Of a DNA stretch of 64,000 nucleotides, positions 23,051 to 34,397 are shown piece after piece. The notes under the pieces are model-generated. The model made no database searches. It was not told the origin of the DNA and saw only the letters and a program-made list of their open reading frames with translations. This DNA comes from Panax quinquefolius. Taxonomy: Eukaryota; Streptophyta; Magnoliopsida; Apiales; Araliaceae. The translations under genes were made by a program, and so were the position numbers. Numbering within the stretch: position 1 is the stretch's first letter; the number at the start of each line of letters is the position of its first letter. The stretch lies in contig CM035171.1 of assembly GCA_020205615.1 (NCBI GenBank), forward strand, positions 8,306,160 to 8,370,159. The letters are read 5' to 3'.

Positions 23051-25582
23051 TGTGACGCCCCCAAAATTAGGTATACATCACCCATCTTGGGTCGACACTT
23101 ACATGGTACAGAATTTAAAAACAACTTATTAACATAACTCATGCAGTATAATATTTACAAACTGTGTGAGTTTAAATACAAATATCGCTTACTAGATATT
23201 ATACAAACTCAAATAAAAGTCCTCATTACAGTTATTATCACACTATTTTACGTATAGTGAGGACTACTAATGCTATCTTCAGACCATCACTGCTTCCCGA
23301 CTCGTCCCAAATATATTATCATTTCACAAGAGAATAAAAGTGAAAGAAAAGCGGTGAGCTCAACTAGCCCAAGAAGAAATATTATGACTAAGATAATGCG
23401 TAATAAATTATCAATAGTCTTCAATAATGTTAAACCGATAAAATACAATAGACAAACCAGCTTTAATCTATAGCTGAATATCTGATCCATTAAAAGAGTC
23501 AAGTAGAAAATAAAGTCTACTATCTTTTAGGTTTTAAAAAGGTTTTTCATCATCGTTTATAGTCGAGACTCACTTTTAATAAATATTTCACATCATCGAA
23601 TCACCCCGCACTCTACTAGCCAAGGATATTCTTTAAGATCACGACCACAATTATTCAAATGCACTACGGGCAAGAATATTTGTGTATTCATTAATGGTCA
23701 TGATCATGCCAACAATCATCCATCAATGCACTACTTTACAATCGAGGATTTTTACCACATCATTTGTAACATTACTACCATGATTACACCGAATAGTCTC
23801 TCGGTCATAATCATACCAAGTCCATCTATGCACTACGTGCTGCCATGTATTGACTTTAAAAAAATATAAACATGAGGATGATGACAATGATATAAGAATT
23901 CAATAAAACAAGTTCAAGAATTATTTTATCCAGAATTATTAACGTCCAAATTAGTAAAATTCAAGAATGATCGAAGAATATTTCCATGAAAAGATATCTT
24001 TGGATGAAACGCAAATATCAAGGATATTCTACTAATTTCATGGAGTATAAAGTCAAAGTTTTAACCAACCGGGTATAATAAAGGATGGAATAACAAAAGA
24101 AATCACCATGCATGCGATGATCAGACCGCATGCATGCAGGTTATTCCAACGTAATAATAAATAATCGGAACCAGTCGTGAAATTCACACCCATAGGATGT
24201 TCCAATGTAATAATAAAGATGGAACCGCATCCTGTAAAAAACACATGACAGGATATTCCAATGTAATAATAAAGATTTTAACCAGTCCTGTGTAAAACAC
24301 ATGTGATGTGATGTTCCAATGTAATAATAGAAGAATGTCACCAAGTATAGGGTAAACCACTTATACGGTGTTATTCCAACAGTAATAATAAAGCAATGGA
24401 ATAACAACAGTTCTCTTCATGAATAAGAAAGAATAACACCCCTTACATTTGGTAGGAGATTGAATACTGCAAAGAAACAGTAGTAACAAAATACTCTTCT
24501 TCTTTCTCTCTTATTCTCTATATACTTTCTCTCTCTATAAATTTGAATGAATTCGTGAAAAATAATGAAGCCCTCAGCCTCTATTTATAGAAGATTTCTA
24601 GCTTAAGCAGACCGCCGGCTGAAAAGGCAAAGCCCAGTTGACTTAATCGGGTTTGACGCTCGTAATGTGAAAAACGATGTTGGTTCGGCGCTCAGAATGT
24701 GAAAGCGACAAGTGGTTCGACGTCTGGTAAAGGTAATTACTATTAACGAAGGTAAATACTATCGACGAAGGTAAATACTATTCATAAGGGTAATTACTAT
24801 CGAAGGTAATTACTATCGACGAAGGTAAATACTATTCACAAGGGTAATTACTATCGACGAAGGTAATTACTATCGACGAAAGGTAAATACTATTCACAAG
24901 GGTAATTACTATCGACGAAGGTAATTACTATCGACGAAGGTAAATACTATTGATGAAGAGACTTTAGATGATGACATATGAGCCCCCATAAAAAAAATCA
25001 AACTTACCACAAATCATTTTTTTCATCAACACATATTTAATCTTTCAACAATTATTAATCATTTATAACTTGTCGTCTCAATTATTGATTTAATACTATA
25101 ACATATTATATGATGATATACTTGTGATAATAATCAATCAATAATATAAGAGATATGATGCAAAGAATTATCATGAAGTAATAATTGAGCATAGTCGGTG
25201 ACTTTTCACGTAAGCATCAATAATCAATACTGCGTGTCTACTTTTATCAACCATGCCAGACATCTTTATTTTTACCAATTCCGTAGTTCAACAGCTTTTA
25301 ATTAAGTAACACCTCCGTAGTTATTTTTATAAAAATATTTTTGTCGTTTTCTCAATCCGACAATAATGTTGTGGGGTCCACCAATGATTGAGCCATCAGT
25401 ATTTAATATTCCTAACAAAAGAATATTCCCCACCAAACTAATATTTTATAACAACTCAGCATACTTTGCAAAATTTATAAATATTACCCACAACTATAAC
25501 ATTATATCAAATTTATTCCATAATATTCAAAAATAATATTTATAGAAAATTCATCTTTATTTATAAAAGTTCTGGGTCTTCA
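23051..25582 (-). mobile_element. Solo LTR (~2.5 kb) inside the hAT element
   Basis: On the minus strand the LTR runs from TGAAGACCCAGA at 25582 to GGGGGCGTCACA at 23051. A perfect 5 bp duplication ATCCC flanks it (23046-23050 and 25583-25587), so it arose by insertion followed by LTR-LTR recombination. It is collinear with the LTR at 2758-5454, including both tandem arrays (24100-24410 and 24725-24955). Confidence 0.9.
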
Positions 25583-25777
25583 ATCCCACCTTTTCAATTC
25601 TTCTATTCTAAAAGTCGACGCAAACAACATCGAGAAAGCAATGAACGGAGCGCAAGCGATCAGAATTTGACTCTTTCTCGGCATTTGACAATAAAATTTT
25701 AATTGAATTTGTCAAACTTTACCCTTCAGAATTTGATGATATGAAACTTTTGGCAGGGTCAACTCCAAAATTATATT

Positions 25778-26107
25778 GTGGATATGAGAAACGATTCCAA
25801 TTTTTTGAGTATAAAAGGAATTGGTGAATTGACTCAAATGTTGGTTCAAAAAAGAAAGGATGATGTGTATCCCCAAATCTATTTGTTGCTAAAATTGGCT
25901 CTACTTTTGTTCGTTCTTCATCGCTTATCGCTGAAAGACATTTTCACCATGAATATCGTGAAGAATGAACTCAGAACTAAAAATGGAGATGAATGGATGA
26001 ATGACTGCTTAGTAACATACATTCAGCGTGATATTTTTGTAACTATTAAAAATGAGGCTATCATGCAACAATTTCAAGCAATGAAACCTCGAAAAATGTT
26101 ATTATAA
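25778..26107 (+). pseudogene. hAT transposase C-terminal dimerisation domain remnant
   Basis: The 109-codon frame contains VYPQIYLLLKLALLLFVLHR, followed by a MNIVKNELRTKNGDEWMND segment and a YIQRDIF segment. It matches the hATC dimerisation region of the plant transposase-like zinc-finger MYM-type 1 / TTF-type proteins, in which LLLKLALLLPVATATVER normally occurs. The core PVATATVERAFS part is altered. The zinc finger and catalytic core are missing, so it is a remnant inside the deleted hAT element. Confidence 0.82.
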
Positions 26108-26225
26108 ATAATATTTGAGGATTGTTTAGTTTTGTAAGTTATTTTATGAAATTTTTATTTGTAAGAATTTTTTTTTGAGTTTGACCCCACTAAATTATCG
26201 GTCTGGATCCGTTACTGGGTGTTGT

Positions 26226-27187
26226 GAAAATATTAGTTTCCTAAATTAATTATTTTGTCTTTATATTAAATCTATCTGTTTATAAAGAGAGGGTAATATA
26301 GGAAATATAAAAGATTATATTCTAAGAGATTTTTCTATGAATCTAAAAGATTATATCAAGGAATCTAATTTTGGTGAACTATAATTTTAATATATTTTAA
26401 TGAGAGTGTGGAAGAATTATTGGTAGACAATAATTTATTAAATATAATATAATTTTTTAATATTATAGTTCATAGAATAATTTATCTGTTAGAAAAATTA
26501 AAAGGCTATCTCATGAATCGATGTCATATTAATTAAATATAATCGGTTCATATGTAGACATAAAATTTTGACGAGAGGGGTAATCCAAGTATAAAAAATT
26601 CATTAGTTTTGTGCTAATCTTACAACTTTACCCTTCTGTTAGACCTTTTTAAGTTTATAAAGATAGGGTAATATACTATTAAGCTCACATATTTTTGAGT
26701 TGTTTTTAATGGATAAAAAAGTAAAGAAAAAGACTGAAAACATGTTCAATTTTATCAAAATAACCCCCATAAAGAATTTTAAAAAACAACTTTTGCAGCC
26801 TTATATCCTAGCCGCTAGTTACACTAGGGGCGGTGAAGTGATTCAAAATATTTGTAGCTATTTACTAATGCATGAAATATATTTATTATAAATTATGCCA
26901 TAGTAATTTATGATTATTTATAAAAATGTTATCCAACAAATTCTTCTCATTTACTAATTATTTTTAAAACAGGTATTATTATTTGAATTAGAACCCTTTT
27001 TTATATATATTATTATCTCAATTTATAATAAATAATTATTTTTAAGTTATTATCTAAATTAACTTAATCAAATCTTGTAATAAAGTTAGTTGAATAATAA
27101 CATAATAGTAACCATTTATTATAAATTAAGATAATAAAGTAATAACATATAAGGCCTTTGGTCATAATAATAAATATATTTAAGATT
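26226..27187. other. Intergenic, AT-rich, no gene seen
   Basis: Two related segments, TTTATAAAGAGAGGGTAATAT (26279, shown in part) and TTTATAAAGATAGGGTAATA (26654), suggest an old duplicated or repeat-derived block. The short frame at 26700-26891 is Lys/Asn-rich and not recognisable. Confidence 0.4.
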
Positions 27188-27519
27188 AAAAGACAGATTG
27201 CACCCCAAAATTTATAGTATTATTGAGATTTGCACCATAATATTTAAAATGTATCGAAGTGCACCCTAAACTTCATTTTCGTTACACAAAATACACCCTT
27301 CGTACATTTAACTGGTCAAAAATGACTCGATATTATTGTAAACCCATTTTGTAAAGGGCAAAAATGGGTAAATCGTGTTTTAAAAAATTTAAAAAATAAA
27401 CAATAAACCACATCCCCAAATATAAACCAAACCCCAACACTAATCCCCAAATCATTTGCTCATCATCTTTAATTTTGAAATTCTATATATCATCATCCAA
27501 CCCTAAATGTAATAATTTA

Positions 27520-28220
27520 TTATCTTAATCTCCTACTCCACTGTTGCAACAATCTAAAATCAAAATCACAAAAACAAAATAAGTTCACCCTCTTATTTGT
27601 AGTGAAAAATCGTATATATTTTGTAGATTTTGAAAAGTTGGGAAATAGAGTCTCTGTCCAAAATGCAGAGGAGGAAATGAATCCATGAATAAAGAGCACA
27701 TCTTCTTCAACATTATCTGTCGGCCAATATGTACACATCAAGGCAGTGTGTATATATATATATATATATTAGCTGATTAAGAAAAAAAAAGAAGAAAAGT
27801 TTTCAATCGAGGTATTTAATTTTTACCTATAGGGCATCCGACTTTAAGAAAAAAGCATCTTTGGTAGAAGAGGTTCAAGAATTGCAAGTGTGGCAATTGC
27901 AGTCAAACCATCTTGGGATTGGTTGGGATTGTTGGCCTCCTATTTTCCTTTTTAGCATTTCAACAATGGTGGAGTTTACGGTGAATGTGGATCGGCCAAA
28001 TTTCTTGAATTTATGGATTTCCAGGGAATAAGATTGTGTGTCTACCCTGAGGCGATTGACGGTGGTTTTGGAGACCTCGGAGACTAAAGATGAACGGGTG
28101 TAGAAAGTGTCGGAGATCTCTTCGAACTGCAATTTGGTAGAAGAAGAAGAAGTGAGGCATACGATCTTCTTAGACTCTCATTGCTCGGAGACTAAGATGT
28201 TGCCGCTTTCGGGATAGGGT
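27520..28220 (-). pseudogene. Captured BODYGUARD-like alpha/beta-hydrolase fragment
   Basis: Minus strand. The upstream exon-like part (about 28220-27830) reads ESKKIVCLTSSSSTKLQFEE, then EISDTFYTRSSLVSEVSKTT, and ends near CNCHTCNS. An intron-like AT-rich gap containing a (TA)n run follows, with a GT near 27828 and an AG near 27719. The next part reads DNVEEDVLFIHGFISSS and AFWTETLFPNFSKSTK. The VLFIHGF (oxyanion-loop) and WTETLFPNFS segments are those of the plant BODYGUARD family, which acts in cuticle formation. Two in-frame TGA codons stand where the family is likely to have Trp, and the nucleophile elbow GHSLG and the catalytic triad are absent. It is a non-functional capture inside the MULE; I infer that both parts come from one gene. 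Confidence 0.68.
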
Positions 28221-28735
28221 TTGGGTTTGGGTTTAGGGTTAGGGTTATTGATAGAGAAGATGCAGTGAGGTTGGCACAACCGATCACTTTTGACCGAGGT
28301 TAAATGTACGGATGGTGCATTTTGTTTATCAAAAAAGAAGTTTAGGGTGAACTTAGATACGTTTTAAATAGGGTCCTTTCCATAAGTATACAACAAATAG
28401 AAAGTAATTACAAGAAAAGCAAGATCAACTAAATAATTATAAAAATAATGTAATTATTACAAAATAGTACAATTCACATTAATAAGGAAACCTAAAATCA
28501 AGGATAACTAATAATTCAAATTCAAATTCAAATCTTGTCTCTAACAACAATTTCAAATCCATGATTCAAAATTCAAATCAAAATGAGAAAATTAAAAATA
28601 AAAAATTATGAAGGAGCTAATGTTCATCATCCTCCTCTCTCATCACATCACCGCTTGGCCACATCATCATTGCATGCCACGTGAGTTGCTATTCTGAATT
28701 TCTTTTGTCGATTTGGTTACCCACAAAAATTGAAA

Positions 28736-29125
28736 TGGTTACCTTTATACGAATTTTGACTAGTAACTGCATCACATTTAAAATAAAATTGCTAATCAAA
28801 TAAAATTGAATTGGTTACCTTATCAAATGGTTTGGTAACCAACTATATGAAATTTGGTTACCAATTGCATCACATCCAAAATAAATTAGTAACCTAATAA
28901 ACTAAATTGGTTACCTTATCGGAAGGTTTAGTAACCAACTGCATAAATTTTGGTTACCAACTGCATCACATTCAAAATATATTAGTAAGCTAATAAAACT
29001 GAATTGGTTACCTTATCAAATGATTTGGTAACCAACTACATGAAGTTTGATTACCAACTGCATCACATCCAAAATAAATTAGTAACCTAATAAAACTAAA
29101 TTGGTTACCTTATCTAAGATTTCAC
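28736..29125. repeat. ~96 bp tandem repeat, four units
   Basis: TTGGTTACCTTATC recurs at 28811, 28907, 29004 and 29101, each followed by a GGTTTGGTAACCAACT-type segment, AACTGCATCACAT and TTAGTAACCTAATAAA. The repeated GGTTACC/GGTAACC words give each unit local self-complementarity. Confidence 0.88.
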
Positions 29126-29144
29126 TACTGGAAAAAAATAAAGA

Positions 29145-29640
29145 ATGGACCCCAAGGTGGCGGTGGGAGGCGAGGGATCGAGGAGAGGAGGCGGGAGGAG
29201 GAGGGGGGGGGCGTGGGGTGGGGGAGAGAGAAGTGGGAGGAGAAAGGAGGGGGGAGAGGGGAGGAGAAAGGGAGGCGTGAGGAGGGATGCGGGGAAAGGG
29301 AGGCGGGGAGGAGGAGGTGGTGAGGCGGGGGAGGGAGGGGAAGGCAAAGGAGGAAGAAGGGGGGAAGGGGAAGGGGAAGGGGAGGAGGAGGGGGCGATAT
29401 AGGAGAAGAAGGGCGGAAGAGAGAGTGGTGGGAGGCGGGAGGAGGGAAGAGGGGGAGGGGAGGGGGGAGGCGGAGGGTGGGAGGGGGCTGGACAAGAGGA
29501 GGAGGAGGGAGGAGGAGGAGGAGGAGGAGGAGGGAGGAGGAGAAGAAGAAGGAAAATGAAATGGAGTGGGAGAAAATCGTGGGAGATGGGGGAGAAAATT
29601 ATGGGAGAGATGGGGAGAAAATCGTGTGCATAATTAAAGG
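29145..29640 (+). repeat. Strand-asymmetric G/A tract (polypurine)
   Basis: From about 29165 to 29560 the plus strand is almost purely G and A (GGAGGAGG, GGGGAGAG, GAGGAGGAGG motifs), with several runs of five to eight G. From 29560 a 20-25 bp repeat GGGAGAAAATCGTGGGAGAT follows. Open frames on both strands (Gly/Arg-rich on plus, Pro/Ser-rich on minus) are composition artefacts. Confidence 0.9.
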
Positions 29641-29842
29641 GATAAGATTACACTCTTTTTGTAATTAAGTATTGCACTAGTATTGTAAATAAATATGGAA
29701 GTGTATTAGTTGTGTAAAATTTTTATGAGGACACTATTGTTGTAATTATTTTTAAAAATGTAATAGAATATGTAATTGTCCCTTTTAAATATTAGGATGC
29801 AAACCTCAATAATGCTACAAACTTTAGAGTGCAAACTGTCTT

Positions 29843-30786
29843 AGAGTATTTAATACATTAGTAAATGACTTCAAACATTTTGAATCACTCCACCGACGGT
29901 AGTTACACTAATGACTATAATACAAGGATCTAAAAGTGTTTTTTTTTTTAATTCTTTTATGGGGGATGTTTTGGAAAGTTATTCACAGTCGCTACTTTTA
30001 GTGGTGGCAAGTTATTTGTCCAATAAAATTTTTCTGGGGTCACAGATAATTAGGGACCGGTCTAACGATAGTTAAGGTTGTAAAATGAGTAAAAAATTTG
30101 GACTTAATTCGTAATTGCTCACTTAAAAGTTCGATTCGAGTTCGACCCGAAATATAACTGATTCAAATATGAGTAAATTTTAAAATTCTATAAATTACTC
30201 AAACATGTTCAAATTGGAAAATTCTATTGAAACTCGAATCATATTCGTTCGAAAAGTTCAAACTGTCCGGGCTCGATTCTATAGCGACTCGATAGCTAAA
30301 CGAGCCTCAATCAAGCTTTATTTTATACTCGATAAATTTTGTGAACCAAATCTAAGCAACCCAATACTCGGTTCGACTCGGTTCATTTACACCCTCTAGC
30401 GACATGTCTATTTTTTTTTTCTTTTGACTCTTAAAAAAATTATAATATTTTTTAAACTCAAATTTTTACAGAATCAAGTGATTTAGTTGTAATTTGGATA
30501 CATATGAATATATGATATACCCTAAACCCAACAAATTTATAATATTTTTTAACTCAAATTTTTACAGAATTCAATAATTAGGTGTAATTTGAATAAATAT
30601 AAAACACAAGATTGTACGGTCTATACAATTATATTTTTATATGTATTCAAATTACACCTAAATCATTAGATTCTGAAACCTAATTCATGGTCCAATTTAT
30701 GATAAATTATTCGCAGTTAGATCTATAAATGATTTTTGAAATAATATTCATAACATATCATTATTAATGGACCACTTCTCTCTCTT

Positions 30787-30817
<31 letters not shown>

Positions 30818-31186
30818 TATTTTCAATCCTAAATCACAAATTCAATCCAACAAGGCAACAATTCAAAAAGTCTGGTGCTCACATCCCGAATGGGCAGGGG
30901 ACAGCTGCCTATGTTAAATATTTTTTTATAGGTATATGGATAAAAGTAGAAATAAAATTTAATAAATTTAAGTGAAAAAATTTATATAAATTTAAAGGAG
31001 GCAAAAAAAAATTAAATTAGTACTAATCTAACAAGAACTAAAGTAACTCTTTAACTCGTTAAACTTCGCCGTGTTTAAAGCCATAAAGGTTTTTAGTTTT
31101 TATACAGTGGGAGAATAAACAGCGAGGGTTTAAAGCCATAATCTTCCTCTTCATTCTTACCTATTCTAAAGACAGGGATATAAAAA
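29843..31186. other. Intergenic; promoter region of the B3 fragment at the right end
   Basis: No gene seen. TTTTTAACTCAAATTTTTACAGAATTCAA-like segments occur twice (30449 and 30546), and an ACACCTAATTATTGAATTC-type inverted copy follows near 30650, an old repeat. A (TA)n run is at 30788-30818. Confidence 0.4.
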
Positions 31187-31508
31187 ATGGTGGGTCGAAA
31201 GGGAACACGTTATGAGGAACGACGCAGGAAGACATTGGAAGAGAACAAGAAAAGGATGGAAGAACTCAATCTCAATAAACTTTCTCAATCTCTCTGCAAA
31301 CCGGTGACTCGCCTAATTCTTATAGACCTTATTTGTATAAATTGAAAGGGTAGTATCAAATATTGATTTCTTGATTATTCACTTATTCTTTGATCTCGAT
31401 TATTGATTATTACAGGGGAAGAAGGTCAAGCCTCGACCACCTCGCCAACCAGTTGATATTTCTTTAGTGCGGAGGTCTACTCGTGTTGCAGACATTTCAT
31501 ATAGAGAA
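31187..31508 (+). pseudogene. 5' fragment of a B3-domain gene (At5g42700/At3g19184 type)
   Basis: Two exons, 31187-31303 and 31416-31508, joined by a GT..AG intron. They read MVGRKGTRYEERRRKTLEEN, then a KKRMEELNLNKLSQSLCKP segment, and in exon 2 LVRRSTRVADISYRE. This is the N-terminal region that precedes the DNA-binding B3 domain in a small family of plant B3 proteins (RRSSRVANLP..YKE in relatives). The B3 domain itself is not found downstream; AT-rich sequence and the HMG duplication follow. The start ATG and spacing are intact, but the gene is truncated after exon 2. It is either a remnant or a gene whose 3' part was removed by the rearrangement. Confidence 0.72.
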
Positions 31509-32899
31509 GTCTCTGTCTCCCTCACACTTCCAATTGACTGAAAAATTATGTCCCATAAGTTACAATTATGCCCACAAAAAAAAGCCTCATTTTGTAAAAT
31601 TTGTGAACTTTATGGATATATATTTCCCCCCCATATATTTATGCAAGATATAACGATATATTTTTCTTTCATTTAGTTTAGTGGTAATATGATAGAGATT
31701 TGGGATGTTAAACTTAACAACAATATATCACTTTATAGCATTAATTTATATTTATTTTTTAACAAATAAGACCCTTTTTTGTGGGAAGGGGGTATTAAAA
31801 AATATATTGCATTTTTAATTCTACTTCTAAGGGGAGGGGGTGATAAGGTTCGGTTCTCTACCCTCTTGTTTAGCCGTACTTACCACCGGGCTAAACCCTA
31901 AAACCTTCCATAATATGCAACTTGAAGAAATTGTTTACTTTGATTTTTTAATTGTCACGTACCTTTCTTTAAGTGTATAAGTAAGTATTAATGGTAACTC
32001 TTTTGGAATAAGTGGGATACTCTTATAATTTTATCCAGTTTCATGTTTACTAATTGTAATTCAGTACACATTTTTAGCAACTTATAACAGGACTCTTAGA
32101 AATCCCTTTATATGGAGTTTTGATTACACTTATAAAAAAGCTAACTATCTCCTGATCAAGTAGATAAAATTATATTTAAGTTGAAATATATACAACTTAT
32201 ATTCCCCATGTTCATAACTTAATTGTACTATTTCTTTGTTGATTCATTGTGATATATATTCCAGTGAATCTATTTTCAAATATATATAACTATCAACAAT
32301 TATAAAATTAGTCGATTAATATTATTCAAATAAACCAAAATAAAAAGCCAATCCACAAAAATAAGATTCATTTGGGTGAAATTTTCCATAGAGTGTCCTA
32401 CACAACTCTCACTACATAAAAGTATCATCAGTGCTCCTCATCAACATAAAGGGTTTGGCCAGAATTATAGATTCAAGAAAGCATATGTAGAAGAGAGAGA
32501 AACCCAATAATCTATAGATTGCATACAAATTTATTACATTGTGAATTGGAAAGAAATCCTATTTATAAAATGGAAAACACAACTGCTATTCTAACCTGCA
32601 CCTAACTAACCAACAGAATACTATGATCTGCCTACTGTTATTGTGCTACATAACTAACCAACTACCATACCTACTACTATACATCAAGTCCATGTATATT
32701 CCTTAAACCAACTGTGGCTGCACAAGTGACTCTAATGCACTGAGCAATTCATGTCTTCAGCTGAGAATCTGTATTAGCTTGAACATTGTACACAATTACT
32801 GGGCTACTGGCAGCTCAAACATTGTTTGTGGAGTGTAGAACTTGACTTCTTTTTGTATCTTCAATAGATTTCAGTCCTAATTTACTAAAATTCCACAGC

Positions 32900-33067
32900 A
32901 CAACAGCTGTCCGCTGTTCTCAGCTAGTACATTATCAACTTCTTCTACCCATTGCGAGTGTGTTTTCTACCTTGTGGACTTACCATGTCTATTTGTGTTT
33001 TCTTCCCTCCAAAACAAACCAGATATTGCTTCAACTACATTTTTCTGTTTGAATTTTTATAAAAAAA
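32900..33067 (+). promoter_or_regulatory. HMG copy 2 promoter
   Basis: ACAGCTGTCCGCTGTTCTCA, CCCATTGCGAGTGTG and the TATA box at 33058-33067 keep the order seen in the copy 1 promoter. Copy 3 has the same at 35587-35751. Confidence 0.6.
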
Positions 33068-33130
33068 TAGCTCCCTACTAACACGCATTTCATTTGTCCC
33101 TGTTTCTCTTTCTCTCCCTCTCACATACAC

Positions 33131-34325
33131 ATGCAGAAAGTGGAGGAGACAATTGCACAAAAGAAGCTCAATGAAGAGTAAGCTTTCAGATTTCGTGTTT
33201 TTTGCTTCTCAAAATGTTTTGAACAGTTTATACGTGTTTTGTTGATCTTCAATTTCAATTTGATTTGATTTTTACTTTGTGATGTGAAGTTTGGCGAAAG
33301 ATGATTCAGATTCCAAAGCGATGAAGCGTCCTCTCAGTGCTTTCTTCATCTTCATGTGAGATCTACTTTTGAATTTTACATATATGGCGATTCTTTGTTT
33401 TGATCTATAGCAATTCTTTGCAGTAATTTTCGTTTTTTGTTTTTATCTTAATGATTTGACAGGAGGAAGTTTAGGAATTTATTCAAGCAGAATTTTCCTG
33501 AAAACAAATCAGTGTTTGCTGTATGTTGTTTTAGGCGTCCTTTCTAAGCATTTTGATACTTTCAATCAAATTTTCTGCAATTTCACTTGCATTCTTTTTG
33601 GTTCTATAAATATGAAGTCCTCAACTTAACTTTATTGCTATGAGCCTTAGTTTATAATGTTTCAAAATCCAAAATTAGAGAAACATTTTTGACCTTTAGA
33701 AGTCAATTTGTGAAATCCAAAAAATTTAATATAAATATGAATTTTTTATTTGATTGTAATACAAATAACTATACTTATTTTAAACCAACTTTTTCCATAT
33801 ATGTTGCTTTCACAACTTAAATGAATTCATATCAATTTTGTATTTTAGGATTCGTAAATTGACTTTCAAAAAGTCAACATGTATCTCTAATTTTGGTGTT
33901 TTACAGTGATGCTAGTTTTAAACATTAAGAATTTGTAATGTATATTTTCTTAGCAACTGCACTGAACTTAGTGATTGTGTATTCTAAACTGTTTTGTGAG
34001 ATATGCGAGTTTAGGTTGGAAAAGCTGCTGGCGAAGAATGGAGATCAATGTCTGATTCTGTGAGATCTCCTACTTCCTCAATCTTCATGCAATTAAAGTG
34101 AAATTATTTTATAATTGCTAATTACACGAGGAAAATCAATTTTTGTTGCAGCTTGCAAAATTGGATCTATATTAGTGGTTTAATGTTTACTAAAATGACA
34201 TTATCAGAAACACGCCAACTGATCCTAATTTGTGTTATGTTTAGGATAAAGCTCCTTACGTGGCTATGGCTGCTAAGAAGAAGGCAGTCTATGAGAAAGC
34301 TAAGGAAGAGTTCAAGAATAAAACT
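33131..34325 (+). pseudogene. HMG-box gene copy 2, last exon lost by duplication
   Basis: Exons 33131-33177, 33290-33355, 33463-33520, 34015-34059 and 34245-34325 keep frame and splice sites (99 codons) and encode MQKVEETIAQKKLNED, a short acidic linker, and one HMG box (KRPLSAFFIFMRKFRN, NKSVFAVGKAAGEEWRS, DKAPYVAMAAKKKAVYEK). The basic N terminus of copy 1 is missing. Exon 6 is absent because the duplication breakpoint lies in intron 5. Reading through the exon 5 donor adds a short hydrophobic tail before a stop. A TATA box (33058-33067) lies 73 bp before the ATG. A short HMG-box protein could still be made, but changes at conserved box positions argue for decay. Confidence 0.78.
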
Positions 34326-34397
34326 GTAATAATACTCTTTTCATTTGTTTATATAACACTAGTTGTTTGACTTTATTGTGTGATTACTTCTGTTTAG

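Larger units (their letters stand above)
22814..26217. mobile_element. Deleted hAT element carrying a solo LTR
   Basis: Ends CAGGGGCGGACCTGAGGC (left) and CAGTAACGGATCCAGACC (reverse complement of right) form hAT terminal inverted repeats. The flanking octamers TGTGTTGT (22806-22813) and GGTGTTGT (26218-26225) match at seven of eight positions. Without the inserted LTR the element would be about 0.87 kb. It keeps only the 3' end of a transposase gene, so it cannot move by itself. Confidence 0.85.
28371..29782. mobile_element. Second MULE-like insertion (1412 bp)
   Basis: The 9 bp sequence TTTTAAATA flanks it on both sides (28362-28370 and 29783-29791), and removing it restores the right inverted repeat of the outer element. 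The ends are GGGTCCTTTCC and, in reverse complement, GGGACAATTACA, with weak inverted-repeat similarity. A 9 bp duplication is the Mutator-superfamily size. The content is a 96 bp tandem repeat and a G/A-only tract. There is no transposase. Confidence 0.72.
27188..29842 (-). mobile_element. Pack-MULE-like element with long terminal inverted repeats
   Basis: The left end (27188-27350) and the right end form an inverted repeat of roughly 140 bp: AGACAGATTGCACC.., AAGTGCACCCTAAACTTC and GTACATTTAACTGGTCAAAA on the left correspond to AAGACAGTTTGCACTC, AAGTTCACCCTAAACTTC and GTACATTTAACC.GGTCAAAA on the right. The right repeat is split by a second insertion (28371-29782). Between the ends lies a captured gene fragment, not a transposase. 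Long inverted repeats with captured host exons define Pack-MULEs. I could not find a clean 9-11 bp outer target duplication. Confidence 0.72.
31713..34397 (+). repeat. Tandem segmental duplication, unit 1 (2685 bp)
   Basis: The unit starts CTTAACAACAATATATCACT and ends inside intron 5 of HMG copy 2, where the same CTTAACAAC sequence begins unit 2. Content: an AT-rich block, a retroelement-like block (about 32400-32870), the HMG promoter, and HMG exons 1-5. Junction homology is only the CTT triplet at the left boundary. Confidence 0.88.

Noticed and set aside
28212..28250. Telomere-like TTTGGG/TTTAGGG run
   Set aside because: About 35 bp of degenerate repeats at the edge of the captured gene fragment; too short for an interstitial telomere and may be a promoter telo-box of the captured gene.
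29125..29138. CACTACTGGAAAAA resembling a CACTA transposon end
   Set aside because: There is only one end, no matching inverted copy or 3 bp duplication was seen, and it lies at the border between two repeats inside the inner MULE.
29079..29668. Long Pro/Ser-rich (minus) and Gly/Arg-rich (plus) reading frames
   Set aside because: They lie wholly in the G/A tract, are open in several frames at once, and have no gene structure.
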